From positions 32,776 through 96,775 of the forward strand of contig CAMORN010000003.1 in NCBI GenBank assembly GCA_946623825.1: a stretch of 64,000 nt of DNA, given 5' to 3'. Shown in pieces: positions 8,683 through 17,565 of the stretch. The stretch comes from an uncultured Alphaproteobacteria bacterium (GTDB taxonomy: Bacteria > Pseudomonadota > Alphaproteobacteria > Rs-D84). Within the stretch, counting starts at the first letter, position 1, and each line of letters starts with the position of its first letter. The position numbers and the translations under genes were made by a program. The notes beneath the pieces were generated by a model that was not told the DNA's origin, searched no databases, and was given only the letters and a program-made list of their open reading frames with translations.

Positions 8683-9798
8683 TTATTTATGCAAAATATC
8701 TTTTGCAATTATAGAAGCAGGGTTTTCACCATGAATTCGCCACATACTGTCAGCTTGTTTTAATTCTTGAATCATATTTTTTCTTTCTGCAGGTAAGGTC
8801 AATTTCTGCAAATGTTCCATTATATTTTCAGCGCTTACCTTGCGCCCCAATAATTCTGGATAAATTGTTTTATTCATTAAAATATTTACCAAAGATGCCC
8901 ATTTAATCTTTAACAACAAATGCGCCAACATTACCGTCAAAATATTCATTTTATAAACAACGATTGTTGGTATGTGCATTATCGCCAATTCCGCAGACAC
9001 AGTCCCACTGGCCACAATGGCAATATAAGTATTTGCATAAACGCTATATCTTTGATTTGACGGAACAATTTTAGGTTTTACAGTCCAATTTTTCACATTA
9101 TTTTTTACAAATTGTTCTGTTGTTTCAACCGTTGGAATAATAAATTTATAATCTTTATATCCGCATCTGACCAACATATCCACAGTTTTTTTGAATACAG
9201 GCAATAATTTTTTAACTTCGTTCATACGACTGCCCGGAACCAGTGTTATGATTTTATCTTTATTATTTTTGTCAGATTTGTATTTATCAAGACCGTCTGC
9301 AATTGGATGTCCAACCGCGACAGTTTTTAATCCGTATCTGGTAAAATAGGGCACTTCAAAATCAAAAAATGAATATAATTTATCAAATATCTTGGCATAT
9401 TTTTTTGCACGCTTTTCACCCCAAGCCCAAACCTGAGGCGCAACCACATGATAAAATTTAGTTTTTTTCAGAATTTTTTTGTTTTTCACACCAGACACAA
9501 CGGCTTTTGCAAACCCCGGTGAATCTATTGTTAATACAATGTCTGGTTTTTCAGATATAATCGCATCTATTGTTTGATTAATTCTGCGCTTTAATGTTTT
9601 TGCGTGGGCAATAACCTCTGTTATTCCCATGACGGACAAATCACCCATCGGAAATATAGATACAAGCCCATATTCAGCCATATTTTTACCACCGATACCA
9701 ACAAACGATACACCTTTCATTTCGCGCATAATCTTTGCGCCCAAGACATCGCCTGATACTTCGCCAGCAATAATAAATATTTTCTTAGTGAGCGTCAT
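8683..9798 (-). CDS. lpxB: Lipid-A-disaccharide synthase
   Basis: This peripheral inner-membrane GT-B glycosyltransferase (family GT19) joins UDP-2,3-diacylglucosamine to lipid X to form the tetra-acylated disaccharide of lipid A. The N-terminal motif IFIIAGEVSGDVLGA, the sequence FVGIGGKNM, the segment APQVWAWGEKR and the C-terminal SGTVSAELA block are typical of LpxB. The length (371 aa) is normal. I chose the ATG at 9798, which overlaps the end of lpxA by 14 nt, because the family starts directly before the beta-strand KIFIIAGE; an in-frame ATG 39 nt upstream would add an atypical extension. It is co-transcribed with lpxA. The fabZ and lpxD genes often found alongside are not here. Confidence 0.95.
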   Translation of the reverse strand: MTLTKKIFIIAGEVSGDVLGAKIMREMKGVSFVGIGGKNMAEYGLVSIFPMGDLSVMGITEVIAHAKTLKRRINQTIDAIISEKPDIVLTIDSPGFAKAVVSGVKNKKILKKTKFYHVVAPQVWAWGEKRAKKYAKIFDKLYSFFDFEVPYFTRYGLKTVAVGHPIADGLDKYKSDKNNKDKIITLVPGSRMNEVKKLLPVFKKTVDMLVRCGYKDYKFIIPTVETTEQFVKNNVKNWTVKPKIVPSNQRYSVYANTYIAIVASGTVSAELAIMHIPTIVVYKMNILTVMLAHLLLKIKWASLVNILMNKTIYPELLGRKVSAENIMEHLQKLTLPAERKNMIQELKQADSMWRIHGENPASIIAKDILHK

Positions 9799-10591
9799 TT
9801 TTAGCAGTTCCAATTCCACGTTTAGAACGATTTTCAATAAAATCTATTGCATCCATTGCATATTTGTTGTTTTTAACTTCCTTGCGAATCTTATTTAATC
9901 TGTCAGAAACAGTTCCTTCATCGCTACCGAATACTGTGGAATATACAGAATGAATTGCATGCAAATCTTCATTTGTAAAACCGTGACGCATTAACCCAAC
10001 ACGATTGATTGTACGATATACCGCACGTGTACCATCATAAATAGCATATGGTAAAACATCATTACCAACACCACTCATTCCGCCAATAAACGCGTTGCGT
10101 CCAATACGAGCAAATTGTAAAACCATCACACCGCCAGACAATATTGCAAAATCTTCAACTTCTACATGGCCAGCAACCTGAACCAAATTTGACATAACTA
10201 CGCTGTTTCCAATTTTACAATCGTGTCCAACATGCGCATTAACCATAATCTGACAATCATCGCCAATTTCTGTTCCATCTGATGCAGGTGTGCCAGAATG
10301 AATTGTTACATATTCACGAATACGGCATCTTTTACCGATACGCAAACCAGTCATAGCCGCTTCATCTTGCCATTTTAAATCTTGGCTCATTACACCCAAC
10401 ACAGCGAAAGGATACACAATAGAATCATCACCGATAGATGTTTTTCCGCCAATAACCACATTGGAAACCAATTCCACACGGTCCCCCAAAACCACATTTG
10501 GTCCGATAATACAGAAAGGTCCGATTTTACAGTCATTACCGATAACTGCACCCGGTTGAATAACTGCGCTTGGGTCAATAATAGTTGCCAT
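9785..10591 (-). CDS. lpxA: UDP-N-acetylglucosamine acyltransferase
   Basis: LpxA catalyses the first step of lipid A synthesis, O-acylation of UDP-GlcNAc by an acyl-ACP, in the cytoplasm. The N-terminal two thirds consist of hexapeptide repeats (IGxxxxI pattern) that form the left-handed beta-helix of the trimer. The catalytic region NAHVGHDC (residues 118-125, His123 equivalent to E. coli His125) and the C-terminal helical domain are present. The length (268 aa) is normal. It is followed by lpxB with overlapping ends. A TTGAAT-17-TAATAT promoter lies at 10638-10666. Confidence 0.96.
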   Translation of the reverse strand: MATIIDPSAVIQPGAVIGNDCKIGPFCIIGPNVVLGDRVELVSNVVIGGKTSIGDDSIVYPFAVLGVMSQDLKWQDEAAMTGLRIGKRCRIREYVTIHSGTPASDGTEIGDDCQIMVNAHVGHDCKIGNSVVMSNLVQVAGHVEVEDFAILSGGVMVLQFARIGRNAFIGGMSGVGNDVLPYAIYDGTRAVYRTINRVGLMRHGFTNEDLHAIHSVYSTVFGSDEGTVSDRLNKIRKEVKNNKYAMDAIDFIENRSKRGIGTAKNDAH

Positions 10592-10637
10592 TTTTTTATT
10601 CCATTTGTTTTATTTGTTAATTTTCTAATGGAATTTT

Positions 10638-10666
10638 ATATTAAAAAGCTAAAAATTGTTATTCAA
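10638..10666 (-). promoter_or_regulatory. Promoter of lpxA-lpxB
   Basis: On the minus strand TTGAAT (10661-10666) is separated by 17 bp from TAATAT (10638-10643), about 47 nt before the lpxA ATG. Confidence 0.55.
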
Positions 10667-10679
10667 TAAATATAACAAA

Positions 10680-11675
10680 TTATAACAAATCTGCGAAATC
10701 TTTAGGCTTTGCAAGATTTTGTAAAAATGTTAAATAAACGATGCCGATTGCAGAAACAACAGGGCAAACCAATATTATTCCAAAACATATAATAAACCAC
10801 GCAAATGATTGTTTATACAAATCTTTTTTTATACCTTTGCTGTGATAAATATATAACATTTCGGACATCATGGTCGCAATCATTAACCCAATAAATACCG
10901 GTACAGATTCAGTCATAAAGAACAAAACCAATGCCAACAAAGACATAATTCTGAACAACCATTTTAATTTGATATATGCGCTTTCGTGAATTTTTTGACG
11001 CGCGTTTGTATATTTTGTCGCAAAACAAGTTATCGCAAAAAATCCAGTTATCATCATAGCCAACACATGAATTGTTGTTAAATTGCCCAATTGACCAAAT
11101 CTGAAAAATTCAGGTTGCATTAAAACCGCAATCAACAAAACAGAAGAAACCATCACAGAATACGGAATCACAGATATATTTTTTCTTAAACGACTGCCCA
11201 ATATAATTCCACATAAAACAGAGGCTACATTTAACAATATATTATACCAATGTGGCATTGCTGAAAATCCAGCACAAAACAACAGGGCAAATAACACCAA
11301 CCATCTGTATTTATAATGTCTGATTTTTTCAATATAATTTAATTGTTTTCCGGTTTGAATAAACAATATTGTTAAACCAAATAATACAATACTCAAAACC
11401 ACAGGCAATAAAGATATACCATCACGTATTACCGCGTAATTTCCACCAAATAAAAGCACCCACAACAATACAATTCCAGACATCCAAAAGCCAATTTGGT
11501 TTTCAAGATTTTGTTCACCCCAACCAATCTTGGAAACAAAATCACGACCATACAAATAAACAATTAAAAATAAAGGAACAGATAAAATTCCTGATAAAAA
11601 GAAAAATGGCGCAACCAATGCAGAATTATTAAAAGAACTGATTGCAGTCGATAATACAGAAAATTCATTAAACAT
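10680..11675 (-). CDS. Polytopic inner-membrane protein of unknown function (331 aa)
   Basis: The product is almost entirely hydrophobic with about ten predicted membrane helices and short basic loops, so it is an integral membrane protein. I could not match it to a transporter family. The start at 11675 has AAAAGG upstream. It is divergent from trmN6 across only 38 bp; its TATAAT (11703-11708, minus) overlaps the TATTAT of trmN6 on the other strand. It precedes lpxA-lpxB on the same strand with an 88-bp gap that holds a separate lpxA promoter. Confidence 0.8.
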   Translation of the reverse strand: MFNEFSVLSTAISSFNNSALVAPFFFLSGILSVPLFLIVYLYGRDFVSKIGWGEQNLENQIGFWMSGIVLLWVLLFGGNYAVIRDGISLLPVVLSIVLFGLTILFIQTGKQLNYIEKIRHYKYRWLVLFALLFCAGFSAMPHWYNILLNVASVLCGIILGSRLRKNISVIPYSVMVSSVLLIAVLMQPEFFRFGQLGNLTTIHVLAMMITGFFAITCFATKYTNARQKIHESAYIKLKWLFRIMSLLALVLFFMTESVPVFIGLMIATMMSEMLYIYHSKGIKKDLYKQSFAWFIICFGIILVCPVVSAIGIVYLTFLQNLAKPKDFADLL

Positions 11676-11679
11676 AAAC

Positions 11680-11707
11680 TTGCCTTTTCATTTTGTTGAA
11701 TTATTAT
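11680..11707 (+). promoter_or_regulatory. Promoter of trmN6, probably leaderless
   Basis: TTGCCT (11680-11685), 16 bp, TATTAT (11702-11707), only 6 nt before the ATG at 11714. A TATAAT on the opposite strand overlaps it and serves the divergent gene. Confidence 0.5.
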
Positions 11708-11713
11708 ATAGGT

Positions 11714-12400
11714 ATGTCAGAAAAACAAGAAAAATTTACATTATTAAACGGAAAAGTTATTATGCACCGTGGCATATATAACCCGACAAGCGATGCTGTG
11801 TGGTTGGCTGCCTTTGTCCCAGATGGTGTAAAAACCGTATTGGATGTCGGAATTGGAACGGGCGGGGTGGCTTTGTGTGTACATGCGCACAACCCATCAG
11901 CAAAAATAACAGGTATCGATATTTCTGAAGAAATGTTAAATGATTGCCGTCAAAATATAGAATTAAATAATGCTGATATAGATTTAATAAATTCAGATAT
12001 AAATACTTTTTCAACCGATAAAACATTTGATTGCGTCGTCACAAATCCACCTTATTTCAATGGGACACCCGCAAAACATAATGCGCACCACAACGCAGAT
12101 ATTATAAATTGGGTCAAAAAAAGTGCGTCTAGGGTAAAACCAAGCGGTTATTTTTGTATAATATCTGACACATTAACAATTGATAAAATTATATCTGTTC
12201 TGAATGAAAAGCATTTTGGAAACATACAAATTTTTCCTTTGTTCGGTGCAAAAAATTCAGCTGAACGCGTTTTAATTCGCGCAAAACAGGGTGTAAAAAC
12301 AGGAACAACCTTGTTTTCAGGAACATCTATGAACAACGAAGCTATTTTGCGTGATGGCTTGACTATTGACTCTTTATTGTCTACACTAGGGACATTATGA
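11714..12400 (+). CDS. trmN6: tRNA1(Val) A37 N6-methyltransferase-like protein
   Basis: This is a class I SAM-dependent methyltransferase (228 aa). The SAM-binding motif VLDVGIGTGGVAL (about residues 43-55), the acidic end of beta-2 (GIDIS) and the catalytic NPPYFNG motif (about residues 114-120) characterise the YfiC/TrmN6 family, which methylates N6 of A37 in tRNA1(Val). I chose the ATG at 11714 instead of an upstream TTG at 11693 because the -10 box occupies 11702-11707. It is the first gene of an apparent operon with the M23 peptidase, a bactofilin and rpiB. An N6-adenine MTase with another RNA target is the main alternative. Confidence 0.85.
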   Translation: MSEKQEKFTLLNGKVIMHRGIYNPTSDAVWLAAFVPDGVKTVLDVGIGTGGVALCVHAHNPSAKITGIDISEEMLNDCRQNIELNNADIDLINSDINTFSTDKTFDCVVTNPPYFNGTPAKHNAHHNADIINWVKKSASRVKPSGYFCIISDTLTIDKIISVLNEKHFGNIQIFPLFGAKNSAERVLIRAKQGVKTGTTLFSGTSMNNEAILRDGLTIDSLLSTLGTL

Positions 12401-13683
12401 TAAGTTTTATCGCAAGATATTTTTCGTCCCTGTGGGAACTGATAACCGCGCCTTTTCGGGCTGTTTGGCGATTAATCACGAGATTATTTCCACCACGTGA
12501 TTGCACATTAATGGACACAAACGACGGGGAAGTTCACACCTATCAACAAAGCAGTTTTGTCCGTTTTACAAAATTTTGCATGGTATTTACCATGACAATT
12601 TGGGCTGCATGGGCAACATACATATATACTTATCACAGACCTTTATTACAAAAAAGAACCGCTCAATTGGAACAGGTTCGTACCCAACACAGTCGTCAAA
12701 TGGCTGATTTAAAAATATATTTACAAAAATATAATGAATTGACTAAAAATCTGAATATAACAGATGATAAAATATTAAAGGCTGACAAATCTAAGTTATC
12801 AGACAAAGAAAAAGAAAATTTATTAAATACAAAATCTAAAATTTTGGGGGAACTTGATTTCTTGCAGACAAGAATTGCTGAAATGATGGAAGATGAACAT
12901 TACACCCCAGAATTTGATAAAATGTCTGAAATTTCCGTAGAATTTGAATTGGTTCGCAACGAAAATAACACTTTGAAACAGCAAAACATTCAAATCATGG
13001 AAGAAATGAAAGAAATATCTGATGCAGACCAACAAATCACTGATTCTGTGTCAAAATTAGCATATGACAGTATTTCTGATTTACGCAAACAAATGAAACG
13101 CATAAATGCCAGCATTTCAAAACTTGGCTTGACTGAACAAGGCCTGATAGAAAAAGCAAACAAATATTCTTCCCAATATATTGGTTCTGAATTCGTACCA
13201 ATTCAAATCAGCAAAAAAGCCAATCAAAAATATCAAAAACTGGCAAAAGAAATTGAACAATGGCATGGTCTGAAAAGGTTAACAGAAATATTACCTTTCG
13301 GTACACCGGTTGAAAAAACAATTGTCACATCTAATTATGGTATGCGCAAAGACCCATTTACAGGTAAAAACAAACACCACAAAGGTATAGATTTTGCGGG
13401 TAAAATCGGAACAGAATTATATGCTGTTGCACCGGGTCGCGTTGTTTCTGCTGGCGAAAGATCTGGGTACGGGACAACCGTTGAAATTGATCATGGACTT
13501 GGGTTCACCACATTATATGCGCATTTATCAAAAATTATGGTTTCGCGTGGTGATTGGGTTAGACCTGGTACAGTTGTTGGTTTGGGCGGTTCTTCTGGCC
13601 GTTCAACTGGGCCTCACCTCCATTATGAAATCAGATACAAGGGGACACCATTTAATCCTATTAAATTTGTAAAAGAAAATTAA
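12397..13683 (+). CDS. Membrane-anchored M23 metallopeptidase with coiled coil
   Basis: An N-terminal cytoplasmic stretch (about 50 residues) leads to a single membrane helix (about 56-75). A long periplasmic coiled coil (about 85-260) follows, then a C-terminal M23 peptidase domain. The zinc and catalytic motifs HHKGIDFAG (HxxxD) and GPHLHYEIR (HLH) are intact, so it should be an active peptidoglycan endopeptidase of the MepM/EnvC/NlpD type. It overlaps trmN6 by 4 nt (ATGA) and is followed 17 nt later by a bactofilin. Bactofilin-M23 pairs occur in several bacteria where they control cell shape, so a role in localised wall remodelling is likely. Confidence 0.93.
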   Translation: MISFIARYFSSLWELITAPFRAVWRLITRLFPPRDCTLMDTNDGEVHTYQQSSFVRFTKFCMVFTMTIWAAWATYIYTYHRPLLQKRTAQLEQVRTQHSRQMADLKIYLQKYNELTKNLNITDDKILKADKSKLSDKEKENLLNTKSKILGELDFLQTRIAEMMEDEHYTPEFDKMSEISVEFELVRNENNTLKQQNIQIMEEMKEISDADQQITDSVSKLAYDSISDLRKQMKRINASISKLGLTEQGLIEKANKYSSQYIGSEFVPIQISKKANQKYQKLAKEIEQWHGLKRLTEILPFGTPVEKTIVTSNYGMRKDPFTGKNKHHKGIDFAGKIGTELYAVAPGRVVSAGERSGYGTTVEIDHGLGFTTLYAHLSKIMVSRGDWVRPGTVVGLGGSSGRSTGPHLHYEIRYKGTPFNPIKFVKEN

Positions 13684-13700
13684 AAAAAGGAAGGGAAAAT

Positions 13701-14066
13701 ATGCTGGCATTTACAAACGCAGATGAAAAACAATCACCAACAATTGTCGGGGCTGGCTGTGTGTTAAACGGCGATATAAAGACAGATCACACTGTGCAAA
13801 TTCATGGTATTGTTAATGGCGACATATCTGCTACAACCGTTGTTATTGGGCGTGGTGGCAATGTTGTCGGCAATATAAATACAACAACTTTGTTTTTACA
13901 CGGAAATTTAGAGGGCGATGCCACTGTGAATACCGCAAATGTTTTCGCAAACGCGACTATGAAGGGAACATTATTCTATAAAACATTGAACATCACGGGA
14001 AACACCGGTCTTGAATGCAAATTATCAAAAGTACAAAAAGAAAAGGGCAAAAAAGATGACAAATAA
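13701..14066 (+). CDS. Bactofilin
   Basis: This is a short polymer-forming cytoskeletal protein (121 aa, DUF583). The core of repeated short beta-strands with the GxVxGDI / VIGRGGNVVGNI / GNLEGD pattern is the bactofilin beta-helix, flanked by a short N-terminal tail and a Lys-rich C-terminal tail. Bactofilins assemble without nucleotide and recruit wall enzymes. The gene lies directly after a membrane M23 peptidase with an AAGGAAGGG ribosome-binding sequence and overlaps the start of rpiB, so it is translated as part of this operon. Confidence 0.93.
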   Translation: MLAFTNADEKQSPTIVGAGCVLNGDIKTDHTVQIHGIVNGDISATTVVIGRGGNVVGNINTTTLFLHGNLEGDATVNTANVFANATMKGTLFYKTLNITGNTGLECKLSKVQKEKGKKDDK

Positions 14067-14514
14067 AGAAATTTCACATGTCTATATTGCGTCTGACCAT
14101 CGTGGGGTGGGGGTAAAATTATATTTGTATGAAATGTTAATGGCTGCTGGATATAATGTTGTAAATCTTGGGGTGGAAGATATGAATACACCTGTTGATT
14201 TTCCAGATGTTGCAGCAACATTGGCAGACGCAATGTTGGAAGATACTGAATCACGTGGAATTTTAATTTGTGGCACAGGTGCAGGTATGCAAATTGCTGC
14301 AAACAGATATAATCATTTACGCGCATCTCGTTGCGACAGACCAAGTCAGGCACGTGATGACCGTTTCCATGATGATATAAATGTTTTGGCTTTGGCTGCA
14401 GACGATATTGATATAGAACAGGCTTTTTTGTGTGCTCAAGCTTTCCTTGAAAGCCCATTTGATAATTGTGAAAAACGCGTTCGCAGATTAAATAAATTAA
14501 ATATCAAAAAATAA
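14056..14514 (+). CDS. rpiB: Ribose-5-phosphate isomerase B family protein
   Basis: RpiB interconverts ribose-5-phosphate and ribulose-5-phosphate in the cytoplasm. The N-terminal IASDHRG phosphate-binding motif and the active-site CGTGAGMQIAANR segment, with the catalytic-base Cys, are present; many family members read CGTGIGM here. The length (152 aa) is typical. I start at ATG 14056 within the tail of the bactofilin gene; an upstream in-frame ATG at 14011 would add 15 basic residues lying entirely inside that gene. It ends the trmN6-M23-bactofilin operon and is followed by a terminator. Confidence 0.88.
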   Translation: MTNKEISHVYIASDHRGVGVKLYLYEMLMAAGYNVVNLGVEDMNTPVDFPDVAATLADAMLEDTESRGILICGTGAGMQIAANRYNHLRASRCDRPSQARDDRFHDDINVLALAADDIDIEQAFLCAQAFLESPFDNCEKRVRRLNKLNIKK

Positions 14515-14517
14515 AAA

Positions 14518-14538
14518 AACGCCGTTTGGCGTTTTTTT
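14518..14538. terminator. Bidirectional terminator between rpiB and the YcgN-like gene
   Basis: AACGCC (14518-14523) pairs with GGCGTT (14528-14533), with A-run before and T-run after. It can end rpiB (+) and the convergent YcgN-like gene (-). Confidence 0.8.
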
Positions 14539-15019
14539 ATTTCACTTTGAAAAAATTCTTCATTAATTCGTGCCTTTGTGCATTGACATGCGGGTTATAT
14601 TTAAAGAATTTATTAGACCCTGAAATTACATGACCCGCAATACCTTCACCGCCAACTTCGCTTTCTGGAATTGTATTTTTCAATGATATATCTGGACGCT
14701 TGGCACATTTTTTCACCAATTCATGATTACCGAATTTTTGCACATATGCACAAAACCCAGGAACAACATAATCATTATACAAAGTTTCCCAATTCAACAC
14801 AGAACCATTATGTGCAGCACAACTATCGCAACCAGATTTACGGTCTTTTACATCTGCGGAATAACAACCACACAAACCATTTTCAGGGTTTAACATATCG
14901 CAACGGATATCAGTCAAAAAAGTATTACCTAATTTGTCTGTATATTTTACCAAACAACACAAACCACATCTTACACAGATGCTTTCCCATTGTGGTGAAC
15001 CTGGTTCTATATTTGCCAT
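14537..15019 (-). CDS. YcgN/UPF0260-like Cys-cluster protein
   Basis: The N-terminus contains CVRCGLCC, the diagnostic Cys cluster of the YkgJ/YcgN family, with further Cys residues (CDMLNPENGLCGC, CDSC, CAKR) that could bind a metal or iron-sulfur cluster. The length (160 aa) matches YcgN. The biochemical function of the family is not established. It is monocistronic, with a palindrome-bearing promoter (15049-15076) and a shared terminator at its end. Confidence 0.85.
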   Translation of the reverse strand: MANIEPGSPQWESICVRCGLCCLVKYTDKLGNTFLTDIRCDMLNPENGLCGCYSADVKDRKSGCDSCAAHNGSVLNWETLYNDYVVPGFCAYVQKFGNHELVKKCAKRPDISLKNTIPESEVGGEGIAGHVISGSNKFFKYNPHVNAQRHELMKNFFKVK

Positions 15020-15048
15020 ATTAACCCCTTTGTTATCTTACACACTAT

Positions 15049-15076
15049 AATATAATACAAAATATTTATTTGTCAA
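15049..15076 (-). promoter_or_regulatory. Palindrome-bearing promoter of the YcgN-like gene
   Basis: On the minus strand TTGACA (15071-15076), 16 bp, TATATT (15049-15054). The spacer palindrome ACAAA...TTTGT lies at 15057-15073. Confidence 0.6.
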
Positions 15077-15097
15077 TATTTATTTTTATATAAAAAT

Positions 15098-15120
15098 ATC
15101 TGTCCCAAACCAGAACAGAT
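15098..15120 (-). terminator. Possible leuS terminator
   Basis: ATCTGT and ACAGAT (15098-15103, 15115-15120) form a stem followed by a T-rich tract on the minus strand, 30 nt after the leuS stop. The stem is weak. Confidence 0.4.
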
Positions 15121-15150
15121 ACTTTTATATATACAAAAAAAGCAGGGCGA

Positions 15151-17553
15151 TTATTTTTTCACCACAAAATTCACCAATTTATTTGGAACAACAATAGTTT
15201 TAATAATTGTTGCACCTTCTAGTTGTTTGGTTGCGTTTTGTTTTGCAGTTTCAATTAAATCAGCTTCGCTTATATTTGTTGGGACAACAAAATCTTTTGC
15301 ACGTTTACCATTTACAGAAACAACGATTGTCATTTCATTTTTAACCAATTTTGTTTCATCGAAACTTGGCCATGGGGTAAAGACTAACATTTCTTTGTGT
15401 CCTAACTTTTCCCACATTTCTTCTGTCAAATGTGGAGCGAAAGGATTCAACAATTGAAGCAAGATTTCGTATGCTTTCTTTGGCATTTTTCCACCAGAAA
15501 ATTCGTTTATAAATTCCATCATTGCAGAAATAGATGTATTAAATTTCATATTTTCAATACGATCTGTTATATCTGCAACCATACGATTTACCAAGAATTC
15601 TTGGTTTTCAGTCAAAGGTTCATCTGTCAAATTGTCAGACAAACTTTCCACACGCCACAAAAATCTCTGTACACCGCGCAGGGTATTTTCAGACCAATTC
15701 GCACTCTGTTCCCATGGGCCAAGATATAAAATAGCCATACGACACGCATCGGCACCCGCACGATTTACAACATCAGATGACGGCACTGTATTTCCACGAG
15801 ACTTAGACATCTTGGTTCCGTCTGCAGCCATAATTAAACCATTACTTGTACGCTTTTTATAAGGTTCCACCCCTGGAACAAAACCTAAATCATGCAAAAC
15901 CTTGTACCAAAAACGGGAATAGAGCAAATGACGCGTTGTGTGTTCCATACCTCCATTATAATGGTCAATTGGCAACCATTTTTCCATTTGTTCACGAGAA
16001 CAAAATTCTTTGTCGTTCTTGGAATCAAGATAACGCAAATAATACCACGAAGAACCAGCCCATTGTGGCATGGTGTCTGTTTCGCGTTTTGCAGGTCCAC
16101 CACAACATGGACATTTTGTATTTACCCAATCTGTGGCACGGGCCAGAGGACTTTCCCCATCTTCAGTTGGTTTATAATCTGTCATATATGGTTGCAACAC
16201 TGGCAGTTCATCTTCTGGTACAGGTTGCCAACCACATTTTTCACAATACACCAATGGAATTGGTTCACCCCAATACATTTGACGCGAAAAACCCCAATCT
16301 TTTAATTTGTATTTTGTTGTTCCGCGTGCAAACCCATGTTCGGTTCCGTATTTAATAGCAGTTGCGATAGCTGTTTCTTTATCCATACCGTTCAAGAATT
16401 CAGAATTGATATGTTCGCCATCGTTTTCCCATGCCTCGACTGAAACATCTCCACCAGCTAAAACTTGAACAATTGGCAGACCAAATTTTTTTGCAAACGC
16501 ATAATCGCGTCCGTCATGTGCAGGCACCGCCATAATTGCACCAAAACCGTAATCAGCCAACACATAATCAGATATAAACACCGGTGTTTCTTTGTTTGTG
16601 TATGGGTTTATAGCCTTGATACCCTTTAATTCAACACCTGTTTTTTCTTTTGTAACATCTGTTCTTTCAATTTCAGATTTAGCACGCGCATCTGAAATAT
16701 ATTTTTTAACTTCGTCTGGATTCGTGATTAAACCGTCATCTAACCATTTTTGCACCAATTTATGTTCAGGCGCCAACACACAGAAAGTCACACCGAATAT
16801 AGTATCAACACGGGTAGTGTAAACAGTCATAATATCGTCATTGACCCTGAAATCAACTTCTGCACCATGGGAACGACCAATCCAATTTATCTGTTGTGTT
16901 TTGACTTGTTCTGGATAATCAACCAAAGCCAAATCGTCAATCAATCTGTCTGCATATTTAGTCATAGCTAAATTCCATTGCAGTTTCATTTTCTTTTCAA
17001 CCGGTCCATGACAACGTTCACATTTTCCGTCTTCCAATTCTTCGTTGGTCAAATTGGTTTTACAATTTGGACACCAATTCATTGGCAATTCAGATTTATA
17101 TGCAAGTCCCGCTTTGAAAAATTGAATAAACATCCATTGTGTCCATTTTACAAATTCAGGATCAGATGTCGCCAATTTTGATTCTGGGTTAAAAGACAAC
17201 CCCATAATAGAAATATCGTTTTCAAAAATCTTGATAAGTTCTGCCACAGATTCACTTGGGTGCTTGCCAATTTTTGTTGCATATTTTTCAGAAGATATTC
17301 CCATGGAATCATAACCGATTGGATATAACACATCAAAACCACGCATACGTTTATAGCGCGCCATAACATCCATACCGGTATAAGGCAACATATGACCAAC
17401 ATGCAAACCCGAACCACTTGGGAAAGGAAATTCTATCAAATTATAATATTTAGGTTTTGAACCGTCATTAACCGGAACAAACGCACGAGCATCACGCCAA
17501 CGTTTTTGCCATTTTGCTTCGCGTTCAACTATGTGTTTTACATCATCAGCCAT
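15151..17553 (-). CDS. leuS: Leucyl-tRNA synthetase
   Basis: This class Ia synthetase charges tRNA-Leu. The HIGH motif (HVGHM in the PSGSGLHVGHM context), the CP1 editing domain (TTRVDTIFGVTF; VPAHDGRDYAFA), the KMSKS loop (TKMSKSRGN) and the C-terminal anticodon-binding helices are all present. Two Cys pairs (CPNC...CERC and CEKC...CPCC) suggest zinc ribbons. The length of 800 aa is slightly below the usual 850-870. The segment after the HIGH motif reads GYDSMGISSEKYA instead of the common GWDAFGLPAE. I chose ATG 17553 because it is preceded by GGTGG; an ATG 12 nt upstream is an alternative. Confidence 0.96.
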   Translation of the reverse strand: MADDVKHIVEREAKWQKRWRDARAFVPVNDGSKPKYYNLIEFPFPSGSGLHVGHMLPYTGMDVMARYKRMRGFDVLYPIGYDSMGISSEKYATKIGKHPSESVAELIKIFENDISIMGLSFNPESKLATSDPEFVKWTQWMFIQFFKAGLAYKSELPMNWCPNCKTNLTNEELEDGKCERCHGPVEKKMKLQWNLAMTKYADRLIDDLALVDYPEQVKTQQINWIGRSHGAEVDFRVNDDIMTVYTTRVDTIFGVTFCVLAPEHKLVQKWLDDGLITNPDEVKKYISDARAKSEIERTDVTKEKTGVELKGIKAINPYTNKETPVFISDYVLADYGFGAIMAVPAHDGRDYAFAKKFGLPIVQVLAGGDVSVEAWENDGEHINSEFLNGMDKETAIATAIKYGTEHGFARGTTKYKLKDWGFSRQMYWGEPIPLVYCEKCGWQPVPEDELPVLQPYMTDYKPTEDGESPLARATDWVNTKCPCCGGPAKRETDTMPQWAGSSWYYLRYLDSKNDKEFCSREQMEKWLPIDHYNGGMEHTTRHLLYSRFWYKVLHDLGFVPGVEPYKKRTSNGLIMAADGTKMSKSRGNTVPSSDVVNRAGADACRMAILYLGPWEQSANWSENTLRGVQRFLWRVESLSDNLTDEPLTENQEFLVNRMVADITDRIENMKFNTSISAMMEFINEFSGGKMPKKAYEILLQLLNPFAPHLTEEMWEKLGHKEMLVFTPWPSFDETKLVKNEMTIVVSVNGKRAKDFVVPTNISEADLIETAKQNATKQLEGATIIKTIVVPNKLVNFVVKK

Positions 17554-17565
17554 AATAACCACCAT

